A stretch of 64,000 nucleotides of DNA from Acinetobacter pittii ATCC 19004 = CIP 70.29 (GTDB taxonomy: Bacteria; Pseudomonadota; Gammaproteobacteria; Pseudomonadales; Moraxellaceae). Shown in pieces: positions 9,556 to 17,506 of the stretch; positions within the stretch are counted from its first letter, which is position 1, and each line of letters opens with the position of its first letter. The DNA lies in the NCBI RefSeq assembly GCF_000369045.1, contig NZ_KB849796.1, forward strand, positions 62,001 through 126,000. Direction: 5' to 3'. Below the pieces are notes generated by a model. The model was not told the DNA's origin. It worked only from the letters and a program-made list of their open reading frames with translations, and ran no database searches. Position numbers and translations under genes: made by a program.

Positions 9556-10569
9556 ATGCTTGAAGCCTTTTATGCCACAGAACGCGGAAGTCTGGAAGAT
9601 GCCACCATCAATGGTGGATTTGATCTACATCCCGAATTAGTCTGGCTTGATCTTATTGCACCCTCGCAAGAAGAGCAACAATGGGTATTAGATGCCTATG
9701 ACCAAAATTTACCAACACTAAAGTCGCTTGAAGACATTTCATCTTCTGCACGATTTTACCGTGATGATGACGGTATTTTGCACATCAGTACTTATTTTTT
9801 AACGAAAAATAAAAATTATCAGGTGGATGGCGACGCTGAAGAGTCATCACATATGCTTGCCATGGTGCAAACCGTAGCTTTCATTTTACATAAAGACCGC
9901 CTCTTTACGATGCGTGGAGAAAAACTAGTTGCGTTTCGTGCCTTTCGTGCCCGTGCTCGCCGAAATGACTATGACATGGACTATAAAGATCCTACCTGGA
10001 TCTTATTAGGCCTTCTTGAAGCAAAACTCGATGAGCTTGCGGATATCTTAGAAGATATCCACAAAGATTTAGAAAAATACTCCACCGAGGTTCTTAATAA
10101 CCACCAACGTGAAAAAATTCTAGATCTCGATGACATGATTACACGCCTAGCTCAACAAGAAGATATGCTAGGAAAAGCACAGCTTTGTCTCATTGACTTA
10201 CGACGTGTACTTACTTTCTTATCGCGTCCACGTGCTTTAGGCAGTCATATTTATGACGCAGACATTCGAGAGCTCAGTGAAGATGTGCGCTCACTGGTAG
10301 AACATGATGCGTTCTTATTCCAAAAAGTACGATTCTTACTTGATACGACGTCTGGATTCATTAACACAGAACAGAATGACACGATTCGTCGATTCTCGAT
10401 CTTACCAAGTATGTTAGCTCCTCCAATGCTTATTGCCAGTATTTACGGTATGAACACAGACGTATTACCTTTTGCACATGGTACGACCAGTTTCTTTATT
10501 GTTTTGCTGATTATTATGGGTTTCTTTATTGGGCCGATCATTTATTTCCGCTGGAAAAAATGGATCTAA
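9556..10569 (+). CDS. corA: CorA-family magnesium/cobalt transporter
   Basis: Inner-membrane divalent-cation channel of about 337 residues. It has a long acidic and helical cytoplasmic N-domain and two C-terminal transmembrane helices. The pore signature GMN is present in IYGMNTDVLPF just before the last helix, and the C-terminus ends in basic residues (WKKWI). I chose the ATG at 9556, which has GAGGA upstream; a GTG at 9484 would add 24 residues that look non-native. It is monocistronic and followed by a bidirectional terminator. Confidence 0.92.
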   Translation: MLEAFYATERGSLEDATINGGFDLHPELVWLDLIAPSQEEQQWVLDAYDQNLPTLKSLEDISSSARFYRDDDGILHISTYFLTKNKNYQVDGDAEESSHMLAMVQTVAFILHKDRLFTMRGEKLVAFRAFRARARRNDYDMDYKDPTWILLGLLEAKLDELADILEDIHKDLEKYSTEVLNNHQREKILDLDDMITRLAQQEDMLGKAQLCLIDLRRVLTFLSRPRALGSHIYDADIRELSEDVRSLVEHDAFLFQKVRFLLDTTSGFINTEQNDTIRRFSILPSMLAPPMLIASIYGMNTDVLPFAHGTTSFFIVLLIIMGFFIGPIIYFRWKKWI

Positions 10570-10599
10570 GCTTTGTAATAAAATGCTAATTTCGAGCAT

Positions 10600-10628
10600 A
10601 AAAAAGCACCTAAATATAGGTGCTTTTT
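10600..10628. terminator. Bidirectional terminator between corA and mlaB
   Basis: A long hairpin (AAAAAGCACCTA / TAGGTGCTTTTT) with T tracts on both strands lies between the convergent corA and mla operon ends. Confidence 0.88.
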
Positions 10629-10641
10629 TACATCAAAAACA

Positions 10642-10929
10642 TCAGATCATTTGCAGATCGTCCTGCAAATGACAGGCTTGAATGATCTTCAGCATTTTTT
10701 CAGGTACATTTTTAAAATGCAAACCAGTATTTTTTGGAGTCTCTCGTAACCATTGAACTAAAACAGCCAAGGCCAAGGTACTACCATGCTCAAGCTCAGT
10801 TAAATCCACCACAAGTGGGAAGCTTTGCTGCTTCTTTATGATAGCTAAACCTGCTTGATACTGTTGTTCCGCATTTTCAAAATCAATTTTTCCCGAAACA
10901 ACCAATTGTTGGTTGAGATACTGAACCAC
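10642..10929 (-). CDS. mlaB: STAS-domain protein of the Mla transporter (MlaB)
   Basis: Small cytoplasmic protein of 95 residues and the last gene of the mlaFEDCB operon. Its SulP/anti-sigma-antagonist (STAS) style fold shows as a strand-helix pattern around PLVVDLTELEHGSTLALAVLVQWL. MlaB binds the MlaF ATPase and is needed for assembly or activity of the MlaFEDB phospholipid transporter. It starts 11 nt after the mlaC stop. The identification rests on operon position and the STAS pattern, since the family is divergent in sequence. Confidence 0.85.
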   Translation of the reverse strand: MVQYLNQQLVVSGKIDFENAEQQYQAGLAIIKKQQSFPLVVDLTELEHGSTLALAVLVQWLRETPKNTGLHFKNVPEKMLKIIQACHLQDDLQMI

Positions 10930-10940
10930 ACGTCACCTAC

Positions 10941-11582
10941 TTATTTCTTTTTGTTTTGATTAACAGCTGCGTCTGCATCAGGTTGGAAAGTTGCAATTGC
11001 TTTATTTAAATCACCGCCATTGCGTTTCACTGTTGCAGCAAACTGATTACGGAACTGTAATCCTAGATCAATACCAGAAACATTGATATTACGGATTTTC
11101 CATTGAGTACCTTTGTCAGCCAACTGGAAAGAAACAGGAATTTTTTCACCATTGTGATTAAAGTCCAATGTCACTACAGGGTTTTTACCCGCAGTTGCCT
11201 TGTAAGGACGCATGGTATAGCTTTGATTTGTATATTTAGCAAATGCGCTACCGTAATTTTCAATTAATGTATTACGGAAGTTTGTTTCAAACTGAGCACG
11301 CTGTGCAGCTGTACTATACTGATTCGTCGCATAAGTACCCATCACAATACGAGTGAACGCTTGTGAATCAACATATGGGTCTAAGTTCTGACGTACAATT
11401 GATTTTACTAAAGCAGGATTGTTCTGCAACTTAGCATGATCTGCTTTTAAACGAGCGATCAAGCCATCAGCAACACGCTTGATAAAATCAGGTGGTGCTT
11501 CTGAAGGTGCAGCAAAAGCTGTACCTGCAATCATAGTAGACAAAAGACTTGCTGTCAGGGTTTGTTTAAACAACGTATTCAC
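10941..11582 (-). CDS. mlaC: Periplasmic phospholipid-binding protein MlaC
   Basis: Exported carrier protein of about 213 residues that ferries phospholipid between the outer-membrane MlaA complex and the inner-membrane MlaFEDB complex. The N-terminal signal peptide ends at GTAFA/APSE. The mature part contains the Ttg2D/MlaC pattern with RIVMGTYATNQ and FRNTLIENYG. I chose the GTG at 11582 because GGAG lies 9 nt upstream; a TTG at 11600 would add six residues. The Lys-rich C-terminal end is encoded just before mlaB. Confidence 0.9.
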   Translation of the reverse strand: MNTLFKQTLTASLLSTMIAGTAFAAPSEAPPDFIKRVADGLIARLKADHAKLQNNPALVKSIVRQNLDPYVDSQAFTRIVMGTYATNQYSTAAQRAQFETNFRNTLIENYGSAFAKYTNQSYTMRPYKATAGKNPVVTLDFNHNGEKIPVSFQLADKGTQWKIRNINVSGIDLGLQFRNQFAATVKRNGGDLNKAIATFQPDADAAVNQNKKK

Positions 11583-11608
11583 CTGGAACCACTCCTTCAA
11601 ATAAACTC

Positions 11609-12289
11609 TTACTCAACAAATGACGGCTGTGTACTGCTGTCGGTACTTGCAGGAGCTTTTTCTTCTGCTGAGGATGAACCAGCGGCAACTTTACCTGCGC
11701 CACCACCAGTAATAAATTTACTAATTAAATCTTCTAAATCCATGGTTCCTTGGGTATTTGAAATTGTATCGCCACGTTTAAGATAGTTTAAACCACCACC
11801 TGGAACGACTTTCAAATATTTCTCACCCAACAAACCATTGGTTGCAACCATTATATAAGCATCTTCATCAATACTGGTGATGGAGGACATGTTACTGATC
11901 AGTTGCTGTTCCATTGCTTTTTGTTGCTCTTGAGAAGCCTGCGTATAATCAGAACTATAACGTAGTTCATCTAAAGCATTTTTTTGGACTTCTTTTAGCT
12001 GCTCAGCATTAAAACTTGTCAATTTTCCATCCAAACCAAAGGTTACCGTAGCCAAACGCGTAACTGGATCAAGGGTAATTGAATCAACACGACCAATTGT
12101 GACACCGCTCATCGTTACTTTAGCACGAGGCTTTAAACCATTGACGTTATCAAATTGAGCCTTCATGGTATAACTATCATTTAAGTTAGTACCAACAAGA
12201 CCACTAACTTTCATGGCTAAAAAGAACAAGGCAATACCGAAGATAATAACAAAGATACCTACGGCCAGCTCACTACTACGTGATTTCAT
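11609..12289 (-). CDS. mlaD: Mla transporter substrate-binding protein MlaD (MCE domain)
   Basis: Inner-membrane protein of 226 residues with one N-terminal transmembrane helix (AVGIFVIIFGIALFFLAM) and a periplasmic MCE domain containing VNGLKPRAKVTMSGVTIGRV. MlaD forms a hexameric ring on the MlaE core that passes phospholipid. E. coli MlaD is 183 residues. This one has an insertion (about residues 95-125, Gln/Glu rich) and a longer Ser/Ala/Glu-rich tail, as expected for Acinetobacter. Its ATG overlaps the mlaE stop (TAATG). Confidence 0.92.
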   Translation of the reverse strand: MKSRSSELAVGIFVIIFGIALFFLAMKVSGLVGTNLNDSYTMKAQFDNVNGLKPRAKVTMSGVTIGRVDSITLDPVTRLATVTFGLDGKLTSFNAEQLKEVQKNALDELRYSSDYTQASQEQQKAMEQQLISNMSSITSIDEDAYIMVATNGLLGEKYLKVVPGGGLNYLKRGDTISNTQGTMDLEDLISKFITGGGAGKVAAGSSSAEEKAPASTDSSTQPSFVE

Positions 12290-13065
12290 TAAATCCCTCC
12301 GAACATGACCGCAGTCAACACGAAATCAAAACCTAAAACACATAATGAAGAATATACAACTGTTCTCGTCATTGCAGTTGCGATTCCTTCTGGAGTCGGA
12401 TCACATGCATATCCTTGATATACCGCAATCCATGTACATAACAAAGCAAACACAATACTTTTGATAATGCCATTTACGACATCATGCCCAAATTGCACGT
12501 TGTTTTGCATACCGCTCCAGAATGAGCCTTCATCGACGCCAAGAAAATCGACACCTACCATTTTACCGCCCACAATACCAATCGCAGCAAAAATGACAGT
12601 TAGCATCGGTAAACTGACCACTCCCGCCCAAAGACGTGGTGATACGATTTGTTTTAATGGGTCAACCCCGATCATTTCCATGCTGGCAAGTTGTTCACTT
12701 TGCTTCATTGAACCAATTTCTGCTGTTAATGCAGAACCTGCTCGACCAGCAAATAATAACGCAGCAACCACAGGTGCCAATTCACGCAGCAATGTTAAAG
12801 ACACCATGGTGCCTAGCATTGATTCACTGCCGACGTTCACTAAAATTGAATATCCTTGTAAACCCAGTACCAAACCAATAAATAGGCCCGACACAGTGAT
12901 AATTAACAAAGACATCACCCCTACCCGATGCATTTGGTAAATAAATCGTCCAAACCCACCAGATGAAGGAAAAGAAAAAACAATTTGTAAGAGCATTAGT
13001 GCCGCAACACCAATCCCTCGAATCCGCTCAATAACGAGTCTACCTAACCAGGCAATCGTATTCAT
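12289..13065 (-). CDS. mlaE: Mla transporter permease MlaE
   Basis: Multi-spanning inner-membrane permease of 258 residues in the MlaE/YrbE family. The conserved segment LLRELAPVVAALLFAGRAGS is visible near residue 93, followed by AEIGSMKQSEQLAS. It forms the dimeric membrane core of the phospholipid ABC transporter. It overlaps mlaF by 4 nt (ATGA) upstream and mlaD downstream, so stoichiometric coupled translation is likely. Confidence 0.95.
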   Translation of the reverse strand: MNTIAWLGRLVIERIRGIGVAALMLLQIVFSFPSSGGFGRFIYQMHRVGVMSLLIITVSGLFIGLVLGLQGYSILVNVGSESMLGTMVSLTLLRELAPVVAALLFAGRAGSALTAEIGSMKQSEQLASMEMIGVDPLKQIVSPRLWAGVVSLPMLTVIFAAIGIVGGKMVGVDFLGVDEGSFWSGMQNNVQFGHDVVNGIIKSIVFALLCTWIAVYQGYACDPTPEGIATAMTRTVVYSSLCVLGFDFVLTAVMFGGI

Positions 13066-13880
13066 GGACGAACCTCGTTATCTAAATAGGCTTGATGACT
13101 AAATTGGTATTCAACAGGTCCTTCTGCCGAACCTGTTAAGAATTGGCGCACAAATGGAGAAGCATATGCCTGTAATTCTTCTGGTGTTCCTTCCCCCTGA
13201 ATTTTTCCTTCTGCTACAACATAAATGTAGTCAGCAATAGAAAGGGTTTCGGGAACATCATGCGAAACAATAATTGTTGTTAAATCTAAAGCTTCTCGCA
13301 ATGAACGTATTAAACGTGTCAATACACCTTTTACAATGGGGTCTTGCCCCGCAAAAGGTTCATCGTACATGATTAAATCAGGGTCAAGCGCTATCGCACG
13401 TGCCAAAGCAACACGACGGTTCATACCACCTGAGAGTTCTGTAGGCATTAATTGTTCAGAACCACGCAAACCAACTGATTCCAGTTTTAATGCAACCAGT
13501 TCAGCAATTAGATTTTCAGGAAGTTTGGTATGTGCTCGAATTGGAAATGCGACATTTTCATAGACCGACATATCCGTAAATAAAGCACCACTCTGAAATA
13601 ACATTCCCATACGTGCACGGGCTGAAAAAAGTTCCTGACGAGACATTTTTGCAATATCTTTACCGTCGAGCAAAACTTCGCCCTGATCAGGAACTAACTG
13701 TCCACCGATCAGACGTAATAATGTTGTTTTACCTGTACCAGAAGGTCCCATAATAGCCGTAATCTGGCCACGACGTATATTTAAACTAATATTGTCATAA
13801 ATGACGCGTTCCCCTCGATTAAAACTCAAATTTTTCACTTCAATAAGTGGTTGAGTCGAGAGAGGAGTTTTATTATTCAT
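13062..13880 (-). CDS. mlaF: Mla transporter ATP-binding protein MlaF
   Basis: ABC ATPase of about 272 residues that powers phospholipid transport for outer-membrane lipid asymmetry. Visible motifs are Walker A MGPSGTGKTTLLR, the signature LSGGMNRRVALARAIA, Walker B DLIMYDEPFAG and the switch His in IIVSHDVPE. I chose the ATG at 13880; an upstream in-frame ATG at 13937 adds 19 hydrophobic residues that do not fit a cytosolic ATPase. First gene of mlaFEDCB. Confidence 0.94.
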   Translation of the reverse strand: MNNKTPLSTQPLIEVKNLSFNRGERVIYDNISLNIRRGQITAIMGPSGTGKTTLLRLIGGQLVPDQGEVLLDGKDIAKMSRQELFSARARMGMLFQSGALFTDMSVYENVAFPIRAHTKLPENLIAELVALKLESVGLRGSEQLMPTELSGGMNRRVALARAIALDPDLIMYDEPFAGQDPIVKGVLTRLIRSLREALDLTTIIVSHDVPETLSIADYIYVVAEGKIQGEGTPEELQAYASPFVRQFLTGSAEGPVEYQFSHQAYLDNEVRP

Positions 13881-13970
13881 AATGGCAATCGTTCCTGCAC
13901 TTTTATGCACGCATACTATAACACTGAAAATTGGCAAACTTGTTGTTATTTTGACAAAAGCAAAGCTAAC

Positions 13971-14180
13971 TTAGTTGGTAGAAATAGAAGAGGTATGTTC
14001 GTAAAAAGAGGTTAATTCAGAAATTTGAAACTGCTCAATAGAACTTCCAGTTATAAAAGCATAGGCAAAATAAACCCCATTACACAAAACAAGTGCAATA
14101 AAAAGATAAGGCAAGCCGTGCTGAACTAATAAGTTCTTCAACTGTGCCATTATTGTTTCTTTTCGTTTACTTCTACTCAT
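13971..14180 (-). CDS. Small single-pass membrane protein, unknown
   Basis: Predicted peptide of 69 residues (59 if the ATG at 14150 is used), with one strong transmembrane helix (LPYLFIALVLCNGVYFAYAFI) and a polar C-terminus. I do not recognise a family. Both candidate starts have weak ribosome sites (AAAGAA before 14150 is the better), so translation is not proven. It lies between mlaF and the helicase terminator, on the same strand as both. Confidence 0.45.
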   Translation of the reverse strand: MSRSKRKETIMAQLKNLLVQHGLPYLFIALVLCNGVYFAYAFITGSSIEQFQISELTSFYEHTSSISTN

Positions 14181-14240
14181 TATTTAATAAAAAATTGAAC
14201 TAATTCACACTTTGTTATTTTATAACAAAACTGAAAAATA

Positions 14241-14270
14241 AGAAAGGCCAGTATTTCTACCGGCCTTTCT
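14241..14270 (-). terminator. Terminator of the DEAD-box helicase gene
   Basis: A 9-bp stem, AGAAAGGCC / GGCCTTTCT, with a partly paired loop is followed leftwards by a T-rich run. Confidence 0.8.
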
Positions 14271-14286
14271 TTAAACAAACTATTGA

Positions 14287-14990
14287 TTAACGGTCGAATT
14301 TACGACGCGGTTTGTCATCAAAGCTACGACGCGGACGATCTTCACCACCGAAGCTACGTTTTGGACGATCTTCGCCACCAAACGCTGGACGCTCCCCACG
14401 TGGTTTATCATCAAAGCTACGACGCGGTTTATCGTTAAAGCCACCTTCGCGGCGTGGACGATCTGAGTTGAACTCACGACGTGGACGATCTTCGCCACCA
14501 AATGATGGACGTTCACCACGTGGTTTGTCATCAAAGCTACGACGCGGACGATCTTCACCACCGAAAGTACGTTTTGGACGGTCACCAAAACCATTTTCAC
14601 GACGTGGTTTGTAATCTACACGGTTACCACGGTTGTCATCATTTGAGTCAAAACGCGGTTTATCGTTGAAACCACCTTCGCGACGCGGACGATCTGAGTT
14701 GAACTCACGACGTGGACGATCTTCAAAACCACCTTCACGGCGTGGGCGATCTGAATTGAACTCGCGACGTGGACGATCTTCACCACCGAATGGGCGTTCA
14801 CCACGTGGTTTGTCATCAAAGCTACGACGTGGACGGTCATCACGACCACCTTCACGGCGTTTGAAGTTGCTTTCGCCTTCAAAACGACGACCACCGCCAA
14901 AACCGCCACCACGACGACCATCACGACCACCGTTGCCGCCACGACCACGACCACCGCCATCACGACCTGAACGAGCAGGAGGTGGAGATG
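14287..14990 (-). repeat. Degenerate tandem repeats encoding the helicase tail
   Basis: The DNA repeats short units of about 27-54 bp, coding for GGEDRPRR-, SFDDKPRGERP- and EFNSDRPRREGGF-type blocks. Several blocks are nearly identical, for example around 14310-14420, 14490-14560 and 14690-14830. The array is in frame throughout, which implies copy number can change by recombination without frameshift. Confidence 0.85.
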
Positions 14991-16149
14991 GCTCTAAGCC
15001 TTCAATTTCAGAAACACTTAAACGTGCATCTAAATAGTCTTCAAGCGCACGGATTTTACCGCGTTCACGATAAGTCGCTAAAGTAATTGCTTGACCTGTA
15101 CGGCCAGCACGACCTGTACGACCAATACGGTGTACATAGTCTTCGTGTTTCATTGGTAAACCGAAGTTAATTACGTGAGAAATTGTCGGTACGTCAAGAC
15201 CACGTGCAGCAACGTCTGTCGCTACCAAGATTTTTGCACGACCTTCACGAATACTACGTAAACGACGGTTACGAACTGTTTGTGGCATTGCACCGTGAAG
15301 TGCAACTACAGAGTGACCTGCTTCTGCAAGTTCTTCAGCCAACATATCTGTATCTTCTTGAGTGCTCGCGAATACAACCGCTTGATCAAGAGTTTCATCA
15401 GCCAACCAGTGAGTCAGAAGTTTCTTCTTGTGTTCGAAACCATCTGTCCAGTGTAAAGTTTGGGTGATGTCAGTGTTTGTACTGTGACCTGTTTCAATTG
15501 CAATACGCTCAGGTTCATTCATCATGCGTTCAGCAAGACGAATAATACGGTCAGCGAAAGTTGCAGAGAACATTAATGTTTGACGACGGTTACCAGCTAA
15601 ATCGCTGATCGCTTCTAAATCTTCAGAGAAGCCGAGGTCTAACATGCGGTCAGCTTCGTCAACGATTAAAGCTTCAACTTTATCTAACTTTAATTGACGA
15701 CGGTTTACTAAATCTAATAAACGACCTGGAGTCGCAACAATAACTTGTGCGCCTTTAAGTTGTTGGATTTGCTTACCAAAAGGCATACCACCCATGATTG
15801 CAGCAATACGAACACCTTTCATGTGACGTACGAAAGCAATCGCATCTTGGCTAACTTGTTGAGCCAATTCACGTGTTGGGCATAAAACTAAAATGTTAGG
15901 TTGGGTCACAGCTTTCATACGTTCTTTGAACGGAACAAAAGTTTCTTGACCAGCTAAATTATGTAATGTCGGTAATAAAAATGCCGCAGTTTTACCAGAA
16001 CCAGTCTGGCTAGATACTAGAAGGTCTTTTCCTTCTAAAGCTGCAGGAATAGATTGTTCTTGCACAGGAGTCGGGGTAGTAAAACCTAAACCTTCAAGCG
16101 CTTGTTGTAAGGTTTCATGCAAAGAAAATTCGGCAAAAGTTTTGCTCAT
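14287..16149 (-). CDS. rhlE: RhlE-type DEAD-box RNA helicase with repetitive Arg-rich tail
   Basis: ATP-dependent RNA helicase of about 620 residues. The core (residues about 1-390) shows the Q motif TPTPVQEQSIPAAL, Walker A SQTGSGKT, PTRELAQQ, TPGRLLD, the DEAD box VDEADRMLDLGF, SAT (MFSATF), VATDVAARGLD and HRIGRTGRAG. It follows the RhlE subgroup. The C-terminal 200 or so residues are low-complexity, built of repeated FGGEDRPRR, SFDDKPRGERP and EFNSDRPRREGGF units that resemble RNA-binding RGG tails. I chose the ATG at 16149; an upstream in-frame start would lie in the leader and adds unrelated residues. It has a promoter and a structured leader upstream. The gene symbol is by subgroup. 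Confidence 0.85.
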   Translation of the reverse strand: MSKTFAEFSLHETLQQALEGLGFTTPTPVQEQSIPAALEGKDLLVSSQTGSGKTAAFLLPTLHNLAGQETFVPFKERMKAVTQPNILVLCPTRELAQQVSQDAIAFVRHMKGVRIAAIMGGMPFGKQIQQLKGAQVIVATPGRLLDLVNRRQLKLDKVEALIVDEADRMLDLGFSEDLEAISDLAGNRRQTLMFSATFADRIIRLAERMMNEPERIAIETGHSTNTDITQTLHWTDGFEHKKKLLTHWLADETLDQAVVFASTQEDTDMLAEELAEAGHSVVALHGAMPQTVRNRRLRSIREGRAKILVATDVAARGLDVPTISHVINFGLPMKHEDYVHRIGRTGRAGRTGQAITLATYRERGKIRALEDYLDARLSVSEIEGLEPSPPPARSGRDGGGRGRGGNGGRDGRRGGGFGGGRRFEGESNFKRREGGRDDRPRRSFDDKPRGERPFGGEDRPRREFNSDRPRREGGFEDRPRREFNSDRPRREGGFNDKPRFDSNDDNRGNRVDYKPRRENGFGDRPKRTFGGEDRPRRSFDDKPRGERPSFGGEDRPRREFNSDRPRREGGFNDKPRRSFDDKPRGERPAFGGEDRPKRSFGGEDRPRRSFDDKPRRKFDR

Positions 16150-16413
16150 AGAGAGTTTCACCCTAGTGGGTGCTCCATTTTTAATAAATACAAAATAGAC
16201 ATCGGCACAAAGCGGCAAAGCAAAGTTAGCTGAAACATTTTTTCAGCAGCAATCCGAGTAACGACGATGTGGACTAAACGCACGCTTGATTACGGCCGAA
16301 CCTGAAGAATCGCTGAGCGATCGGGGCGCAAGAAATGGTCCTCTCTATGGACAGCGTGCGCTTACAATGAATAGAACAGAATGTTCAGGTAATGAACGGA
16401 AATTTAAGTGCGT
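16150..16413 (-). promoter_or_regulatory. Long structured 5' leader of the helicase mRNA
   Basis: About 260 nt lie between the predicted start of transcription and the helicase ATG. The stretch 16260-16375 is visibly richer in G and C than its neighbours. An 11-bp long-range stem can form between mRNA segments complementary to 16353-16363 and 16276-16286, with one G-U pair. It encloses smaller hairpins (GTCC...GGAC at 16338-16352 and ATCG...CGAT near 16308-16322). Long leaders are known on other cold-shock or autoregulated DEAD-box helicase mRNAs (E. coli csdA/deaD). A regulatory role here is inferred. Confidence 0.55.
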
Positions 16414-16419
16414 GGGCGG

Positions 16420-16447
16420 ATTATAGCAGAAAGAAATTAAAAGTCAT
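16420..16447 (-). promoter_or_regulatory. Sigma70-type promoter of the helicase gene
   Basis: Reading leftwards, ATGACT (16442-16447) is followed after 16 nt by an extended -10, TGC-TATAAT (TATAAT at 16420-16425). The -10 is a perfect consensus match. It places the mRNA start about 265 nt upstream of the helicase ATG. Confidence 0.65.
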
Positions 16448-16509
16448 GTGTTTTAATCAACTTTCTTCATATTTATTGAACTCAGTAACATTTACCCATG
16501 GCTTAAAAA

Positions 16510-16539
16510 ATAAAACCCTCTGATAATAGAGGGTTTTAT
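16510..16539 (-). terminator. Terminator of the suhB-like gene
   Basis: The stem AAAACCCTCT / AGAGGGTTTT has a 6-nt loop and is followed leftwards by a T-rich run ending in six Ts. Confidence 0.85.
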
Positions 16540-16554
16540 TTATAAATAATTAAA

Positions 16555-17385
16555 TTATTTTGCGGCTTGAGCCCAAGCTGGAACTACAGTTTGCATTAAA
16601 GGTTTTAGCATTTTGAGTGAACTTGCAAGCACTTGACCATTTTCAAGAGATTCATTACCACCGCGTGCATCAACCACTACACCGCCTGCTTCTTTAATAA
16701 TAAGCTCACCAGCAGCGATATCCCATGGTTTTAAACCAAGCTCAAAGAAACCATCAAAACGGCCAGCAGCAACATATGCTAAATCTAGGGCAGCTGAACC
16801 ACCACGACGAATTTGTGCGCCTGCTTGAGTAACCGCTAATAATGAAGCAAAGTGTTGTTCTGCATAAGATACAATCTCACCAGCACGTTTAGCGCGGTAA
16901 GGATGGCCTACTGCCAAGAATGTATTTTCTAAAGTATCTTTTACATTTACACGAATACGGCGTTGGTTCATAACTGCACCACGACCACGACTTGCAGAGA
17001 ATAATTCGTCACGTACTGGGTCGTAAATTACGCCGTGCTGAGTAACGCCTTTATGCTGAACTGCAATAGAAATACAGAAATGAGGGAAACCATTAATAAA
17101 GTTTTGCGTGCCATCAAGCGGATCGATTACCCAGCACCAGTCTGCATCGTGGCCTTTGCCTTCTTGCAAACCGAACTCTTCACCTAAGAAGCTATGGTTT
17201 TTATAACTTTTACGTAATGTATCAATCGTCAATTGTTCCAAATAACGATCTACACGTGTTACTGGGCCATCAATGCCTTTCTCTTCAACTTGCAAATCGA
17301 GTTTATGACGATTTTGATGCGCTTTTAAAAGCTCTTGACCAACTGTTTGAGCCGCACGCGCAGCCATAACCACCATAGGTTCCAT
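16555..17385 (-). CDS. suhB: Inositol-1-monophosphatase family protein (SuhB-like)
   Basis: Metal-dependent phosphatase of about 276 residues. The N-terminus MEPMVVMAARAAQTVGQELL matches the SuhB pattern. Metal-site residues appear in GEEFG near 68, in the signature WVIDPLDGTQNFINGFPH near 85, and in KPWDIAAGELIIKEAGG near 220. E. coli SuhB also works in rRNA antitermination complexes; whether this one does is not visible. I chose the ATG at 17385, because the first in-frame ATG at 17436 adds 17 residues including three Cys-rich ones that are not typical. It lies downstream of dxs on the same strand with a possible attenuator between. Confidence 0.88.
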   Translation of the reverse strand: MEPMVVMAARAAQTVGQELLKAHQNRHKLDLQVEEKGIDGPVTRVDRYLEQLTIDTLRKSYKNHSFLGEEFGLQEGKGHDADWCWVIDPLDGTQNFINGFPHFCISIAVQHKGVTQHGVIYDPVRDELFSASRGRGAVMNQRRIRVNVKDTLENTFLAVGHPYRAKRAGEIVSYAEQHFASLLAVTQAGAQIRRGGSAALDLAYVAAGRFDGFFELGLKPWDIAAGELIIKEAGGVVVDARGGNESLENGQVLASSLKMLKPLMQTVVPAWAQAAK

Positions 17386-17437
17386 TGAACACCCACTACA
17401 ATACAAGTTTGAAGATTTTGACAAAGAATAATGCATA

Positions 17438-17471
17438 AAAGCGCATACATTTTAGCAAATGAATGCGCTTT
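17438..17471 (-). terminator. Hairpin between dxs and suhB, possible weak terminator
   Basis: A 9-bp stem (AAAGCGCAT / ATGCGCTTT) with a 16-nt loop is followed leftwards by a short TTTTA run. The T tract is weak, so partial termination is as likely as full termination. Confidence 0.45.
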
Positions 17472-17506
17472 AGGGGAAAAAATGTTTCAAAAATTTTATT
17501 AAAGGC

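Noticed and set aside
14287..14990. Possible CRISPR-like repeat array
   Set aside because: Repeats are in frame, coding and of unequal length; there are no unique spacers of constant size and no cas genes.
14312..15037. Long open frames rich in Ser/Arg/Pro on the plus strand and Val/His-rich ones on the minus strand
   Set aside because: They are other-frame readings of the helicase tail repeats. Their composition mirrors the repeat and they have no ribosome sites.
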